Below, in pieces: positions 53,066 to 64,000 of a stretch of 64,000 nucleotides of DNA (position 1 is its first letter; each line of letters begins with the position of its first letter). The notes under the pieces were generated by a model. It ran no database searches. It had not been told where the DNA came from and saw nothing but the letters and a program-made list of their open reading frames with translations. The position numbers and the translations under genes were made by a program. Location of the stretch: positions 620,001 to 684,000 of the forward strand of contig JALGAS010000009.1 of the NCBI GenBank assembly GCA_023078685.1. The letters are read 5' to 3'. This stretch comes from Neopestalotiopsis rosae. Its lineage: Eukaryota; Ascomycota; Sordariomycetes; Amphisphaeriales; Sporocadaceae.

Positions 53066-54244
53066 TCAATCGCGGCTATCAGCCTGGACTCTCTTCACAA
53101 CATCGACGACCTGAGGGTAGAGCTTGTCCGAAGACTGAAGGCCGCAGACTTGGTTGACAACCTCCTCTGCGTTGTGCTCAGCCATGATCTTGGCCAGCTC
53201 CTTGCTCTCATCATCGCCATCGACGTTCTGGAAGCGGAAAGCCATCTCGGCAGCGAACAGCAGAGCTTGAACACTGTGGCCCTTCTCTGCAAGCTCGGCA
53301 GCCGGGGAAATGAAACGCTCCTTTCTGCTCAGCTTGCGAAGAGGAGCACGGCCGACACGCTCGACGGCATCAGCCAAGTGAGGGTTGCTGATGCGTTGGA
53401 TGATCTTCTGCTTGTACTGCTCCTGCTCCTCGGCAGAGATGCCGTGCTTCTCAACAATGAGCTTGCTAGTCTCAGCGAGAGCAGCAGAAACCTCGTCCTT
53501 GATCTCCTTGTCACGGAGGGCATCGTCAACAGTCTTCTTCTGGCGGTTGTAGCCGTGGTAGGCGGCGGTAGCGTGGCCAGTGTTGACAGTGAAAAGCTTA
53601 CGCTCAATGTAGGGAAGAAGGTTGTCAACCCACTTGATACCATCGATGGAGGGGATTTCGCTGTTCTGGAATGGGGTTCTCTCAACGACCCACTCGTAGA
53701 ACTTCTCGAGGGTAACATCAAGACCGGCGTCGGGGTCTTGGGCAGGGACGATGCGGTCAATGGCCGAGTTGGCGTAGGCAGCACGCTCGTGGTGGTCGGC
53801 GAGACGGTGCTCGGGGGTGTTCTTGGGGTCCTTGATGAAACCAGCAAGAGTGTCTGTGGCGCCAATGGCGTTCTCGCAGGCAATGACGGCGAGGGGCTTG
53901 AGATCTTGCGAACGCTTGTCGATACCCTTGGCAATGACGGGGGCAATGAATCTCAGAATGTTGGGGCCGACGGAGCAGGTGACAACGTCAGCGGTAGCAA
54001 TCTCGTCGACAAGCTCAGCCTCGTGAGTCTTGGAGTTGATGGCACGGTAGTTGGTGATGGTCTTCTTGTCAACGCCCTCAGCGCCAACCTCGATGACATG
54101 GTACTCCTTGGTAGCGTTCAAAGAGTCGACGAGCTTGTCAACGACATCAGCGAAGATGACCTCGTAGCCGGACTCGTGAAGGAAGCAGGCGACAAAGCCA
54201 CGGCCAATGTTGCCGGAACCGAAGTGAACAGCCTTCTTGCCCAT
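53066..54244 (-). CDS. Mannitol-1-phosphate 5-dehydrogenase
   Basis: Intronless, 392 residues from the ATG at 54244. It reduces fructose-6-phosphate to mannitol-1-phosphate with NADH, the entry to fungal mannitol storage and stress protection. The Rossmann motif [16 protein letters not shown] lies at the N-terminus, followed by the DVV cofactor region. The polyol-dehydrogenase signature residues are in [17 protein letters not shown] (catalytic region) and [20 protein letters not shown]. The length and the start [12 protein letters not shown] match fungal MPD enzymes. Codon bias is strong, as in highly expressed genes, and creates a 377-codon antisense open frame. Confidence 0.96.
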   Translation of the reverse strand: MGKKAVHFGSGNIGRGFVACFLHESGYEVIFADVVDKLVDSLNATKEYHVIEVGAEGVDKKTITNYRAINSKTHEAELVDEIATADVVTCSVGPNILRFIAPVIAKGIDKRSQDLKPLAVIACENAIGATDTLAGFIKDPKNTPEHRLADHHERAAYANSAIDRIVPAQDPDAGLDVTLEKFYEWVVERTPFQNSEIPSIDGIKWVDNLLPYIERKLFTVNTGHATAAYHGYNRQKKTVDDALRDKEIKDEVSAALAETSKLIVEKHGISAEEQEQYKQKIIQRISNPHLADAVERVGRAPLRKLSRKERFISPAAELAEKGHSVQALLFAAEMAFRFQNVDGDDESKELAKIMAEHNAEEVVNQVCGLQSSDKLYPQVVDVVKRVQADSRD

Positions 54245-57200
54245 TTTGGATGTGTGTTTGGTGTAGATGTGTGTAGGTTGTAAGTAGTAGGTGAAGTGGG
54301 GCAGACGAGCAGGCAAGTAGTATAGATGCGAGCTTGTCTAGTGTTGTAGGCCTTAAGGTGAAGAAGGCACTGAAGGTGGGTATCAAGAGAAATGAAGTTT
54401 TTGATGTGAAGATGGAATGATGAAAACAAAAAGATCGTGAGATTGGGAGGAAGTCGTCAGCTTTATATGGAAGCTGTGTCGCAGGTCCGCACAAAGGTTG
54501 GAGGGGTGACCTGGGTAGGAGTGGTCGGTAGGTAGGTATCGTCGTTGGAGTGTGCTTGCCTATGACATGCGGGTGCCCAGATGAGGTGAAAGTGGAAACG
54601 GTTCGCTCACGCACAGCCCACTTTCGTTTTAAGGCTTGGCGTCATAAACGGAAGCGTGCTAATGTACCCTGGGCTGATCCCTGGCCGACGTGAAAGTGAT
54701 GCACTAGCGGTAACACCAATCAGAGGAGATCTTGGGGACTGATACGGAACAGGTGTGAGCGGGGTCTTATTTGATCGTTAAACTGATGAGTCGCCGGGTG
54801 ACCGGTAAACTTGACGACGTTGTTATGTCCTCTGATGCTTCTGGATCAAGGAAAGAGGATGGAGATGGCTGGAAAGAATGACAGCTTTGCAACTGGCGGT
54901 CTGAAGAAACGTGTTGGAAGCCGAGCTTTACAACTGGTCGAAGAAGAAAGTTTTTATTTTTACTCTTTGTTCGTCGTTTGATTGTTGTGCACCTGCTTCC
55001 ACTGGTTGATTGCACTCTGGAAACTGGCAACTGCGCCCGAAGCCCAAACTGTAAAAGCTCGTGCCCCACCAACGTAGCGTCAATTGGACCGTACAGTGAC
55101 ACCTCGAGGTGGGGCGTCGCTCCGTTACATCCCTCCTCATATCACTGCTATCGAGGTCCGTCATCAACCTTCAAATGGCATCATGCTAAAACGGAATCCT
55201 CAGGCGCTGGATTCTAACAGTAGTGTGAGCAAGTTCCCTATTTGCAGCGGCCAACCCCTGGAATCCAACCCCTCCAACAAGCCGCCGCGCGTGGTGGCTT
55301 GCTTCATCGTCAGATTCCTTCCCTGCTCCTGTATGTGTTAAGAAATTCAATATCCCTAGGGTAGCGGCCAGGCGCGCCGCCAGTCATGCTAGAATAAGTC
55401 CTTGCTGCACTGCATGGTGATTCGTGTCTTCTTGATTGTAGACAATGCACCTACAAATTGACTTCCATGGTGGTGAGACAGCGTTGTAAATCCCTCGATA
55501 ATCACCGGTCCAATGTCTGAGCAGTCGAAGCGGTGTCACCACACCAACAGCGGCTGCTATTTTCCGGTTCTGCCGTTGTTAGAGCCTCGGATCTGCAAGG
55601 ACAAACTATGCTTCTATTCGCATAAATTTCACGGCGGCTAGCATGGTCAGTATCACTTTTATCGTCACCCTCAATTCTTGTGTGTACTTCATACACTATT
55701 CTCTAAATACAGATCGCTGGCTGCTCGCTTGCTATATGCATATGTGTGTGTGATAAGACGCCCATGGGGAGGGAAAAGCCACGCATACAATTACTCCGGA
55801 GTGCAGACTGGCTTCCCCATACTCTCCCCGCCTGGCTGGTGGCCTCCCATGGACGATTAATGGGCCTTCTTGTCACTACCGCTGCAAGCTTCATGCAGTC
55901 GATACCCAGACCCTCTGTTTTATTACGCCAACCATGCAGGAAAGTGACCAGATCCCTCTCATATCTGACACAATAAGAGACAAGTACTTTGTAGACAAGA
56001 GAGAGAGAGAGAAACGGACTGCAGGTCGGATCCCGAAAAAGGCTCGCTTCATTGGGCCAGATCTCGAATTGTCGCAGAAAGAAAAAGGCGCAGCATAGTA
56101 CATATTCGTCAAACAACAACACATCGTACTTTGGGTTTTGTCGAGCATGTATCACCCAACAACCAGCCTCACCAATCTAGATACCGGCCCGGGCCCGACA
56201 TTTCTAAAAGAAGACGGCCGTTGCGATTCAATGATAATGTTTGTGTTGCATCCTTGACAGATGGCAAATCTCCATGGTATTTGCCTTTACAATGGAAAAC
56301 CTATTTTCTTCTTGTCCTGACTTGGGTCTTGTTCCTGAAAATCACCAAACGTTTCCAGCTACTCCACCAGGATTGGCTGCAAGCATGTAAGTAAGTACAG
56401 TAATAAAGGCCGTCATCACTGCGACCGTTCTCAGAAACGGTGGGATGCTGCCCCTGGGGAAGTGGATGCAAGTGCCCCTCATCTGTTACCGTTCCAAGGG
56501 CCCCCACTAATCCTTGGCTATGACCTCACAGCGCAGCCCAACGTAACCAACCAAAGACCCTGCCAGAATTTGGTCGATTGTTCGATCAACCATTCGTCCG
56601 TCGAGCAAAGGCGTGCGGCCGTGGATCGTCGTGATTCGGCTCGTCCCTTCAAGTCAAGTCTGTCAAGTGCACGGTTGATGATTGCGCCCAACGAGGAATG
56701 TTGTACTATATTTCAAGATATCTCGAGTATCCACCTGCCTACGATATATCCCGTGCATCTTTGAGTATTTGGTTGTTTTGGCTCGAGTTAGTCATCTGGT
56801 GCTCCTCGACTAACGGCTTGTGATGCCTCTACCATCAAACGTGCGAGTAATCAGGTCCAATAAACAGGATGAATATCGCTACATACACGCGTCTGCAGTT
56901 CACTCTGCATGATAGTCAGCCCTTTGGACTATCGTAGCGTCATGTCAAGTCACGAACTCGGTTGCTCGGGCCCTGTGCGATCGATCCGTACGATGTCATA
57001 TTGCCGATACATGGGCCCATTAATGGAATAGCTAAGGGACGAGTAGGAACGTCAAGTTATCGTCATTCCCGTAGGCCTGGTTTGCGCGACTCAAATCCGG
57101 TCTGGACTAGGGCTGAATGATTTTCATGACGAAATGCACTGCAAACAGCCTGAGAGTTGCATTCCCGACCCCTACTATGTAAAAAGCTCCGGGCAACAGA

Positions 57201-58945
57201 TACCCTTCCTGCTGGGCGCTTTTTTATGGGTCATCCGCCGTGAGCCTTCTTCGTTTGTGGACCCAGTCTTGTGGCATGAGGCGTTCGCTGATCTCCTCAT
57301 CCAGTTCCGAACATTCTGGAGGACGGTACCCACCGCCGCACATCACCTCGCAGAGCCATAACGTTTCTATCAACGTCGTCCGAAGCTCTCTTGCCTTGAC
57401 ACGGCCTACACGGTCGTATAAGGCTATGTGCGCATCCCGTCATGTTGCACGGAAAATTGTGGTTCACCGGTGCCGCATCGCCGAATATCCTCTGTCCGGC
57501 TCCGTCGGCTTTTCGAGGAAGCCTCCGTATTCATGAACGGGTATTGAACCCACATCGCTCTTCGTTGCGAAGCCCACAAAGGCCCAGACCCCTACCATTC
57601 TCTATTGTACTGTATCCGCACCAATGCTGAAAGCGCGCTACTCCAGGTTTTGCACCGCCTTCTTATCTCCCTATCTCTTTCTCCAAAAGACACCGGATCC
57701 AGATTATAACTTTCTAACAATTAGACTACGGTATGCCCGTAGTATAGCCACATATGTGTGACCTCGAAAATACTGGTCAAGTTGTAGTACTCGGCAAAGC
57801 GTTGACCTGGCTCGATTGCACGTGCTGACTGGGCGCCTTGTAGTCGCATCAGAGCATCATCGTCCTTATTAGCCATCATTATCGTGACTCCGACTCCTGA
57901 TCCGCCCCAGCGTCGTTCGATTCACAGTCAGTACAGACATAGCCGACCCAAAAACTCCACAACGTCAATTATACGGAACGGGATCCACCCACACACACCT
58001 TTTTGCACCCGAAAATCACATGTTGTACGTTATCTAGACAGTGGATCTTGCAGGACGAAACGCCATCAAGCGCAATCATGAGAACACGTCGGGATCAGCG
58101 TTAGTTCCCCCTTATCGTGAGGGCATCGTGGCATCGGGCGGCTACAGAGTTATGCTCGGCGACCGTTTGGGTTGAGGTGGTTACCTCTTTTCTCCCAAAC
58201 AAAACAAAATACCTCAAAAAATATATACTCAATTATGAGCCACTGCACTCATAACCGGCTCTTTCGGGCCGCTAGTAGGTAAGCGAATTAGACGTCCCCC
58301 GTAATATTACTGTTCTGGTTTTGCTCTGCGACAATATAGTTTTGCCTCAAAGCAATATCATTCTTCAATGATACACTCACAGGGTTAATTGCCCGAGTGC
58401 AACCATTGGGCAATTCGTGGCTCCTATTTCTGAATCCTGCATGAGGACTATTTGTTGCCAGCGAGGCAATTCTGCTGGCACTCTGTTCTGGGCCCCATTC
58501 TCTCCGCAAATCAATAATCAACCCCCCTGCATAATCCTCGGCTTGCCCAAAAGAGAACATTCCTCTCTCTGATAAACCTCGGAAGTGTTAGCTTCCAGTT
58601 TCGAAAGAGCCACCCCCGAACGACTTGGACGGTCCACCGGAGCATCTGCCGGATGTCCTCGGGACGCCATGTGGGGCCGATTCGTTCCGAGCGTCTTGTG
58701 TCACTGCCGAAGTCTGGGAGAGTACTAACCTAGCTGGCAACAGTTCCTTTCATATCTCGCTGTGCCCTCTTCATCGTCGCCCGAAAGTAACCAGCGTGGG
58801 AAAGGGAGACCCTTCGTTGAAGATTCTTATGGACGACTGAGAAGGATTCTCGGTCCCCTCAGTACCATTGGACTCAAGTTAAGTATTGTCACTGAAATCC
58901 ACTGCTACGCCGTAATGTTAGACAGCTTATAAATCGAAATCCTAC
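54245..58945. other. 4.7-kb region without a supported gene
   Basis: Left end is the mannitol dehydrogenase promoter and C/T-rich leader (54245-54620). The remainder contains only short overlapping frames (at most 150 codons) with no domain, conserved splice structure or compositional sign of coding. A (GA)7 microsatellite lies at 55999-56012. No terminal repeats, tRNA or transposase motifs seen. Confidence 0.5.
55999..56012. repeat. (GA)7 microsatellite
   Basis: Seven GA dinucleotides in non-coding sequence. Confidence 0.85.
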
Positions 58946-61900
58946 TCAGATTGATTGGAAAATAGAGGAATCATCCGAATCTGAATCGTGCTCTTCTCTA
59001 ATTAGACCGTCCTTTTCCTTCTCTGGACCATGCTTCTCCTCCATTAAGATGGTTTGTAGTATTTTTTCGGCAGATACTTTTCCCCAAGATCTGCTTGCTT
59101 CACCAATTTCGCATTCGAGATCTGGGTCAGCTCCATGTTCCAGCAACAAGCCATAGATCTCTTCCCCCTGAGAACCTCGTAGGGCTGAAGCATGAAGTGC
59201 CGTGCCATGATAAGAGGATATAGTATCTACTCGAGCATCCCTTTTGAGGAGTAACTTCACAGCTTCAATATCTCCATCAAGTGCCGCAAGTTGTAACGGA
59301 GTGGTGTCTCCTGTTACCCCGGCGTTCGGGTCAGCTCCAAGGTCGAGAAGAAGCCTCATTGTCTCCAAGTACTTGCATGCCGCCCGGGCTGCATAGTGTA
59401 GCGGCATTTGACCCAGTTTGTCAATTGAATTGACATCTGCGCCATGCTGCAATAGGAGCTTGGTCGACTCTATCCTTTCATCACCATGCCGAACTATACG
59501 CATCAAAGGGGTGCCATCTTGCGGTGCCCCGTCATTTGGATCTGCTCCATGGACGAGAAGAAGCCTCAGAGTCTCCAGGGTTTCCAAGATTTGTGCTTCA
59601 TTATTTTGTGCTGCATAGTGCAGCGGCGTTTCATCATCAACATCCCTTGAATCGACGTCTGCGCCATATTGCAATAGTAGCTTGGTCATCTCCATGTTTC
59701 CGTCACCACGCGAAACTGCGTGCATCAACGGGGTTCTCTGCGAAGAATCAGACACATTTGGATTCATACCGCGCGAAAAGAGAATTCGTGCAACTTCCAA
59801 CGGGTATGTGCCATCATAAACACTCTGATGGCTCGGGCAAGAATTGGGCAGTAAACCATGGTCGAAAAGCTGATTCAGAAGCCTAATCAGCGTACTGCGT
59901 GATTCCGGTTTCAAAGGATCCAAGGGTTCGAAGAGACGTCTCAGACGCGTCTCGAGCATGTGACTTGACTCGCCTTCGAAGGTTGTTCCTTTATCAAGAA
60001 GTAAATTGCAAACAGTTATTCGTTGGAGCCTGTAAGTCGTTAAAACCAGGTCTCTAGCTGTCTCACGGTTGTCCACTGGGTTGAATAATCCATTTCCTAT
60101 CCAATGCCTGATAGGTGTTTGATTTTCGAACCACGCACACATGCCTATCGGGCTGGCGAAAACTCTTAGCTCATCTTTTCCGAGCAATGGGGCAGAAATG
60201 ATGCGTTTGGCGACGTCTTCATAGATTGCCCTCCAGCACGGACTCCCAAGTACTACATCGTAACTTTTGGCTGTTTGTAGCAGCTGGTCCCAGATATCTT
60301 GATTTGCCTCGCTCATATCGGCAGATTTGAAAAAATCCAGTATGGATTCCGCAGTCAACCATTGCAATTGCCTATAAGTCGACGTATGCTTATAAGCAGA
60401 CATTTTTTGTGCCTTTGAGTCTTGATGGTTCAGATTTTTTTGATCTTCTGGAGCGCTGAAATATTGCCAGAATTTGAGGGATATCTGCAGAACCATGCGC
60501 TCTGCCTCAACAATGTTCAGCCCACGTCCCTCCAAGTACTCCTGGACGGATAAATGGGCAAACCTGCAGGCCTTAGAAGCCTCTTCGTCATCCCGGCCGC
60601 TTCCGGAACGACGTGCACCTCTATCGGAGGCATCAACCTTGATCAGGTTGCGGCAAGCGCGGAGAAGATTGTCAGGGCTCAGTGTCGCATCGTAATCAAA
60701 TTCTCCGTTGACGTCTTGACAAATCAACACGCACAGCGACTCAGGGCTGATTTCATGATGACGAGCGGCTATGAGCCACATGAAGGCACGATTGGCATAA
60801 GTGTACCATATTGCTCCGAGAGCGATGTAGATCCTATCATAGGTAGCCTTGAGCCCCTCGGGAAGGCTGTATAGCCGTTTCAATATTGCCTGATTTGACT
60901 CGAGTTCGAGAAGCTCATCAATGTGAAGTGAAGCCCATTGGAACCTGGCAAGACCATCAGTAAATTCCAAAAGTCACGTTCCATTTCTCCACTTGGATCG
61001 TGGTCACGTACATGCCCTGGCTTTTTTCTCGGAAAAGGCGCACAACCGCATCCCGGACATGGACAGACATCCATTTTGCAGCCCAAGGATTTTGAGAAAT
61101 CTTGTACATCACGAGTTTTTCATTATCATCCTGATTATGTTCAGCCTCGATCTCCAAGTTTGGTAAGCTACTGTAATGCTGTGTCAGGTCTTTGTCGTTT
61201 CGACTAGCGACGAATACTTTCACCACACTCTTGGAATGCTTGAGTAGGTAATCAAGAGTATCGAGTATGTAAATTCGACTCTTCTCGTTGCACTCGTCTA
61301 AACCATCGATAAGAATGGTATTTATGGGGTTTCCATTGGCCAATTCGAGGATTAGATCCCGAGACTCTTCATCAGTGAGTTTATCTGACGCAAAATTGCG
61401 GTCTTTCTTTTTGTTATAGGCTTCCACAGTGCATTTCTTGATGCGATTTGGTCCAGAATCTCGAGAAAGCTGTCTCGTTATGCTATGCAAAACGTTTAGG
61501 GGATCTCTTCGATTCTCCTGATTTCGGTCGCAGAAAAAATATGCTAGAGGCATACCCATCGGGGTCAAATCATCCACAACTTTTGTTGCCAGTTTGGTTT
61601 TTCCCGCCCCGGCTACAAAACATCCTTAGCAACTGTCAAATATAAGGATGAGTCGTTAGTAGCGGCTACTTACGGATACCATGAAGCCATAATATTGTGG
61701 ACACGGCCGATGCCTTCCATTGTTCGTAGGTTTCGTGAGCAATGAGCCACTCACATGTGCCTTCCAGTCTATCTTTCTGCGCGTTGTGCAAGTCTGACTC
61801 GTACGGAATCTCAGATATCCATAAAAATATTCTGTGAATCTCTTCTTCAGATAGTGCTTCCATAAGCTGACTGATTTCAGCTTCGACTTTTGTGAGCCCA

Positions 61901-62952
61901 ATTTGAAGACTATCGAAGCGATTTGTGTGGGCCTCCAGAATATCGACGAGTTTGTTGTACCGTGAGCCTTGGCTTTGATGAGCGGCTGCATCCAGGATGG
62001 CTTTACAGAACAAAGCATTCTTTTCGACTTGAGCCTCTGTTTTCGTAATGTTCTCGATGCATTTAGCCAAACTCTCGGGGCTCAGAAGTCCTCGCGCGGT
62101 GTTTGCAATCGACCTGGACGAAATGTATTTCACAGAAAGCCCCAAGAATGAACAAATGGCGGTAAGTAGATCAATCACACTGTTTTTGAGGGCATTTACC
62201 ACGTTTTGGCGATCTGGCAAGCCAAGGTATAGATCCTGGTAGATCCTGGCACGCAGGTATGCCTGCGTGGCTGCATCAATGCCGGCCAAGAGTTGTTCGG
62301 TCTCCTCCTTGTCCATAGTAGCTGCTTGGAGAAGTAACCGAAAAGCAGCCCAAGGGAGTGCAGCATGGACGGGATCATACTGCACTGCTAGGTCTCCAAT
62401 TTCCTTGAACTTGTTCAAACAATCGATGATTCTCGTCACCACATCGCGCAGAACAATGGTGCGAGTCCCGACTTCTATCTTCCAAGCCTTTTGCTCGACT
62501 TCGGCGCGTTTTTGATCTGCTGCATGCTTCACCCGCTCTATAAGATCATTGCCGTCGCTTGTCGTGTTTCCAATTTGTTTGATGGCGTTGATCTCTTGCT
62601 TGTTCGCAAATTCTCGCAAAGCACGAGCATGGCTCCGGTCTTCCATGGAGGAACTTGTTTCCAACTTGGACAGCGCAACCTCCCATAGGCCATCTTGAGC
62701 AGATGTCCTGACTTGTACTGTCTCGTCATTATTATTGTCGAAGTTGACGGAAGAACCAAGTGTGGCGGTCGGATTCGGTGTGGTTTCTTGATGCTTCGCG
62801 TCTGATCTTCGGTCTTCTTGTGGTGGGCTTGGCTGCAAGGTTGATGGAATCGCTGCTTCTTTGGTTGGACCTGCACTGACGCTACGATCAGGTTGGTTGC
62901 GAAAGACAGCCTTCAATCTGTCCCGCTTTCTTGGCTTTGTTGTCGCCGGCAT
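58946..62952 (-). CDS. NLR-like protein: NACHT_N, NACHT NTPase, ankyrin repeats
   Basis: Minus-strand exons are 62952-61674, 61624-61012 and 60944-58946, giving 1296 residues. Fungal NLRs are signal-transducing NTPases linked to non-self recognition and programmed cell death. The N-terminal domain matches the NWD/NACHT_N type, with AWKIEVGTRTIVLRDVV and VQYDPVHAALPWAAFRLLLQ. Walker A is GAGKT (432-436), rebuilt across intron 1 using a CTAAG acceptor. Walker B is ILIDGLDE (about 530-537). The QGMFQWASLHIDEL motif at the NACHT end is restored by intron 2. The C-terminus (about 1007-1242) has six or so ankyrin repeats, followed by an acidic tail. Walker motifs are intact and no stop interrupts the gene, so it looks functional. 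The effector domain is the N-terminal domain; no HET, lipase or prion-like motif was seen. Confidence 0.9.
59440..59710. repeat. 222-bp higher-order ankyrin repeat
   Basis: Segments starting at 59441 and 59663 (GCCAT-TTGCAATAG-AGCTTGGTC with few differences) are 222 bp, or 74 codons, apart. Flanking blocks around 59390 and 59611 repeat with about the same spacing. The duplicated unit covers two ankyrin repeats of the NLR gene. Confidence 0.75.
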
Positions 62953-64000
62953 TGCGGGAGTTGCATACAAGGGCAGACCGCGGACTAATTGATGAATGCT
63001 AATTTCGAACTACTTCATACATAATTGAATGTATCAGGTAGACATGGTCGCATTGTCCAGCCGCAGCCTTACTCTCACGTCCGGCTTTGAATGAGAGGGG
63101 CAAAGCCATGGGCTCGTCATGATAGATATGATTGGTTCGCCTACCATGTAATGGTTTTGTGCTGAAGCTTACAGTCACTCAGTTTGGCACACAAAATCTA
63201 CGGTGTAAAAGAATCTACGAGAATATCTCTACGGACTTTCATCAAATGAACAACGTGGGTTAAAGCTCTAAGTTGCGCGCCTCTACAGGCGTGTGCATTC
63301 TTCAGAAGTCTTTGCATCAACCTTGTCACAGTTTCAAGTAAGCCGCCATGAGAGGATTTCTATTTGAATAATCAATAGATTTGACAAGTACGTTATACCA
63401 TTCAACCTCCATTTGAATTAGCGCCTGCGATAATGCTAGTATACAATCCAAAAGCGAAATTCTCTTGAGGACACAGAACACCCATGCTGACTCATATTAC
63501 GGGGATCCCTCACGTTTCTGTCCTCAAGCCCGACAAGCTTTCCCGAAACATCATCTTGAGACCTGCCAGGGTTCGGGGCCTGCACTTGCTTGCCAACTGC
63601 CGTCCTTGGGGTGCCCAACTGCCCTTTTAGGCCAAACAGAAGTCTACAATCAGAGTATCAAACTTGTCGCAAGATTGACCTTGCATTGCGCTAGGTCACA
63701 TATTAATATACAATTATACAAGCCTTTACTCGAACACCAAGATTGGACGGTTCCTTTGTCCAATTAATTCATATCAGGTACAACTTTCCAAAGTGACTTT
63801 TGCCTTGTTCGCGTCTGGTGCGGACAGCATTTAGAGATTACAATGTGCCCATAGACTATCAGGTAGCCTTCGGTAGATCATATGTCGCATTTTGCAGAGC
63901 ACCACTTCTAGATGATAATGGCGTGCCTGACAATCATATTACCTGTACTCACACTATGAGACGATTGAATGGAGCAGGCGGCATAGCTTCCATTCATGTG
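62953..64000. other. NLR upstream region to window edge
   Basis: About 1 kb, AT-rich, presumed NLR promoter. A 100-codon frame at 63465-63767 shows no recognisable features. No other gene seen. Confidence 0.5.

Noticed and set aside
53150..54283. 377-codon plus-strand open frame antisense to mannitol-1-phosphate dehydrogenase
   Set aside because: It mirrors the strongly codon-biased real gene, has a Leu/Val-rich composition and no domain; the sense protein is unmistakable.
57134..57536. Overlapping 75- and 98-codon plus-strand frames
   Set aside because: Both frames open over the same DNA, no motif, no plausible splice partners.
1..64000. tRNA or rRNA genes
   Set aside because: I looked for T-loop-like GGTTCRANYC strings with matching arms and found none convincing; a covariance-model scan could not be run.

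Overview
The window is nuclear DNA of a filamentous ascomycete (Pezizomycotina). Most genes carry short GT-AG introns of about 49-130 bp with CTAAC-like branch points. Fungus-specific families are present: HET, NACHT-ankyrin NLR, CFEM/Pth11-type receptor, heme-thiolate peroxygenase, mannitol-1-phosphate dehydrogenase and a Ctr copper transporter. The genus cannot be fixed from the sequence. All family names come from motif recognition; no search was run.

Layout. 1-8.9 kb: the 3' part of a cytosolic phospholipase A2, a copper transporter, a GFA-fold protein, and a 1162-residue cysteine- and proline-rich protein of unknown function. 9.9-20.9 kb: an accessory metabolic block holding a short unspecific peroxygenase, a 2-oxoglutarate/Fe(II) oxygenase divergent from an NCS1 nucleobase-type permease, an FAD monooxygenase, a GPI-type wall protein and an NADP-dependent SDR. 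No PKS, NRPS or terpene synthase is present, so this looks catabolic or detoxifying rather than a classical biosynthetic cluster. 21-25.8 kb: decaying sequence, with a HET gene interrupted by an in-frame TGA and an alpha/beta hydrolase lacking its catalytic half. 26-38.2 kb: a C2H2 regulator, a glycosylated multi-pass membrane protein, a CFEM-domain receptor and a secreted GMC oxidoreductase. 38.7-54.2 kb: a housekeeping core with MED4, QCR10, mitochondrial DHODH, ALG10, a conserved small basic protein, SEC27 (beta'-COP) and mannitol-1-phosphate 5-dehydrogenase. 54.2-58.9 kb: 4.7 kb with no gene I can support. 58.9-63 kb: a complete NLR-like gene (NACHT_N, NACHT, ankyrin repeats).

How the genes relate. 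The permease/oxygenase pair share a 731-bp promoter with seven HGATAR sites, which suggests nitrogen-catabolite control of uptake and oxidation of a nitrogen heterocycle. MED4/QCR10 and DHODH/ALG10 are divergent housekeeping pairs with compact promoters. The HET and NLR genes are candidate allorecognition or immunity genes flanking the core.

Leads for something undescribed: the 5273-8860 protein with two Zn2Cys6-like clusters and a C-terminal multi-CxxC region; the GATA-rich permease block; the NLR with a recent 222-bp ankyrin duplication; and the small conserved protein at 47449.
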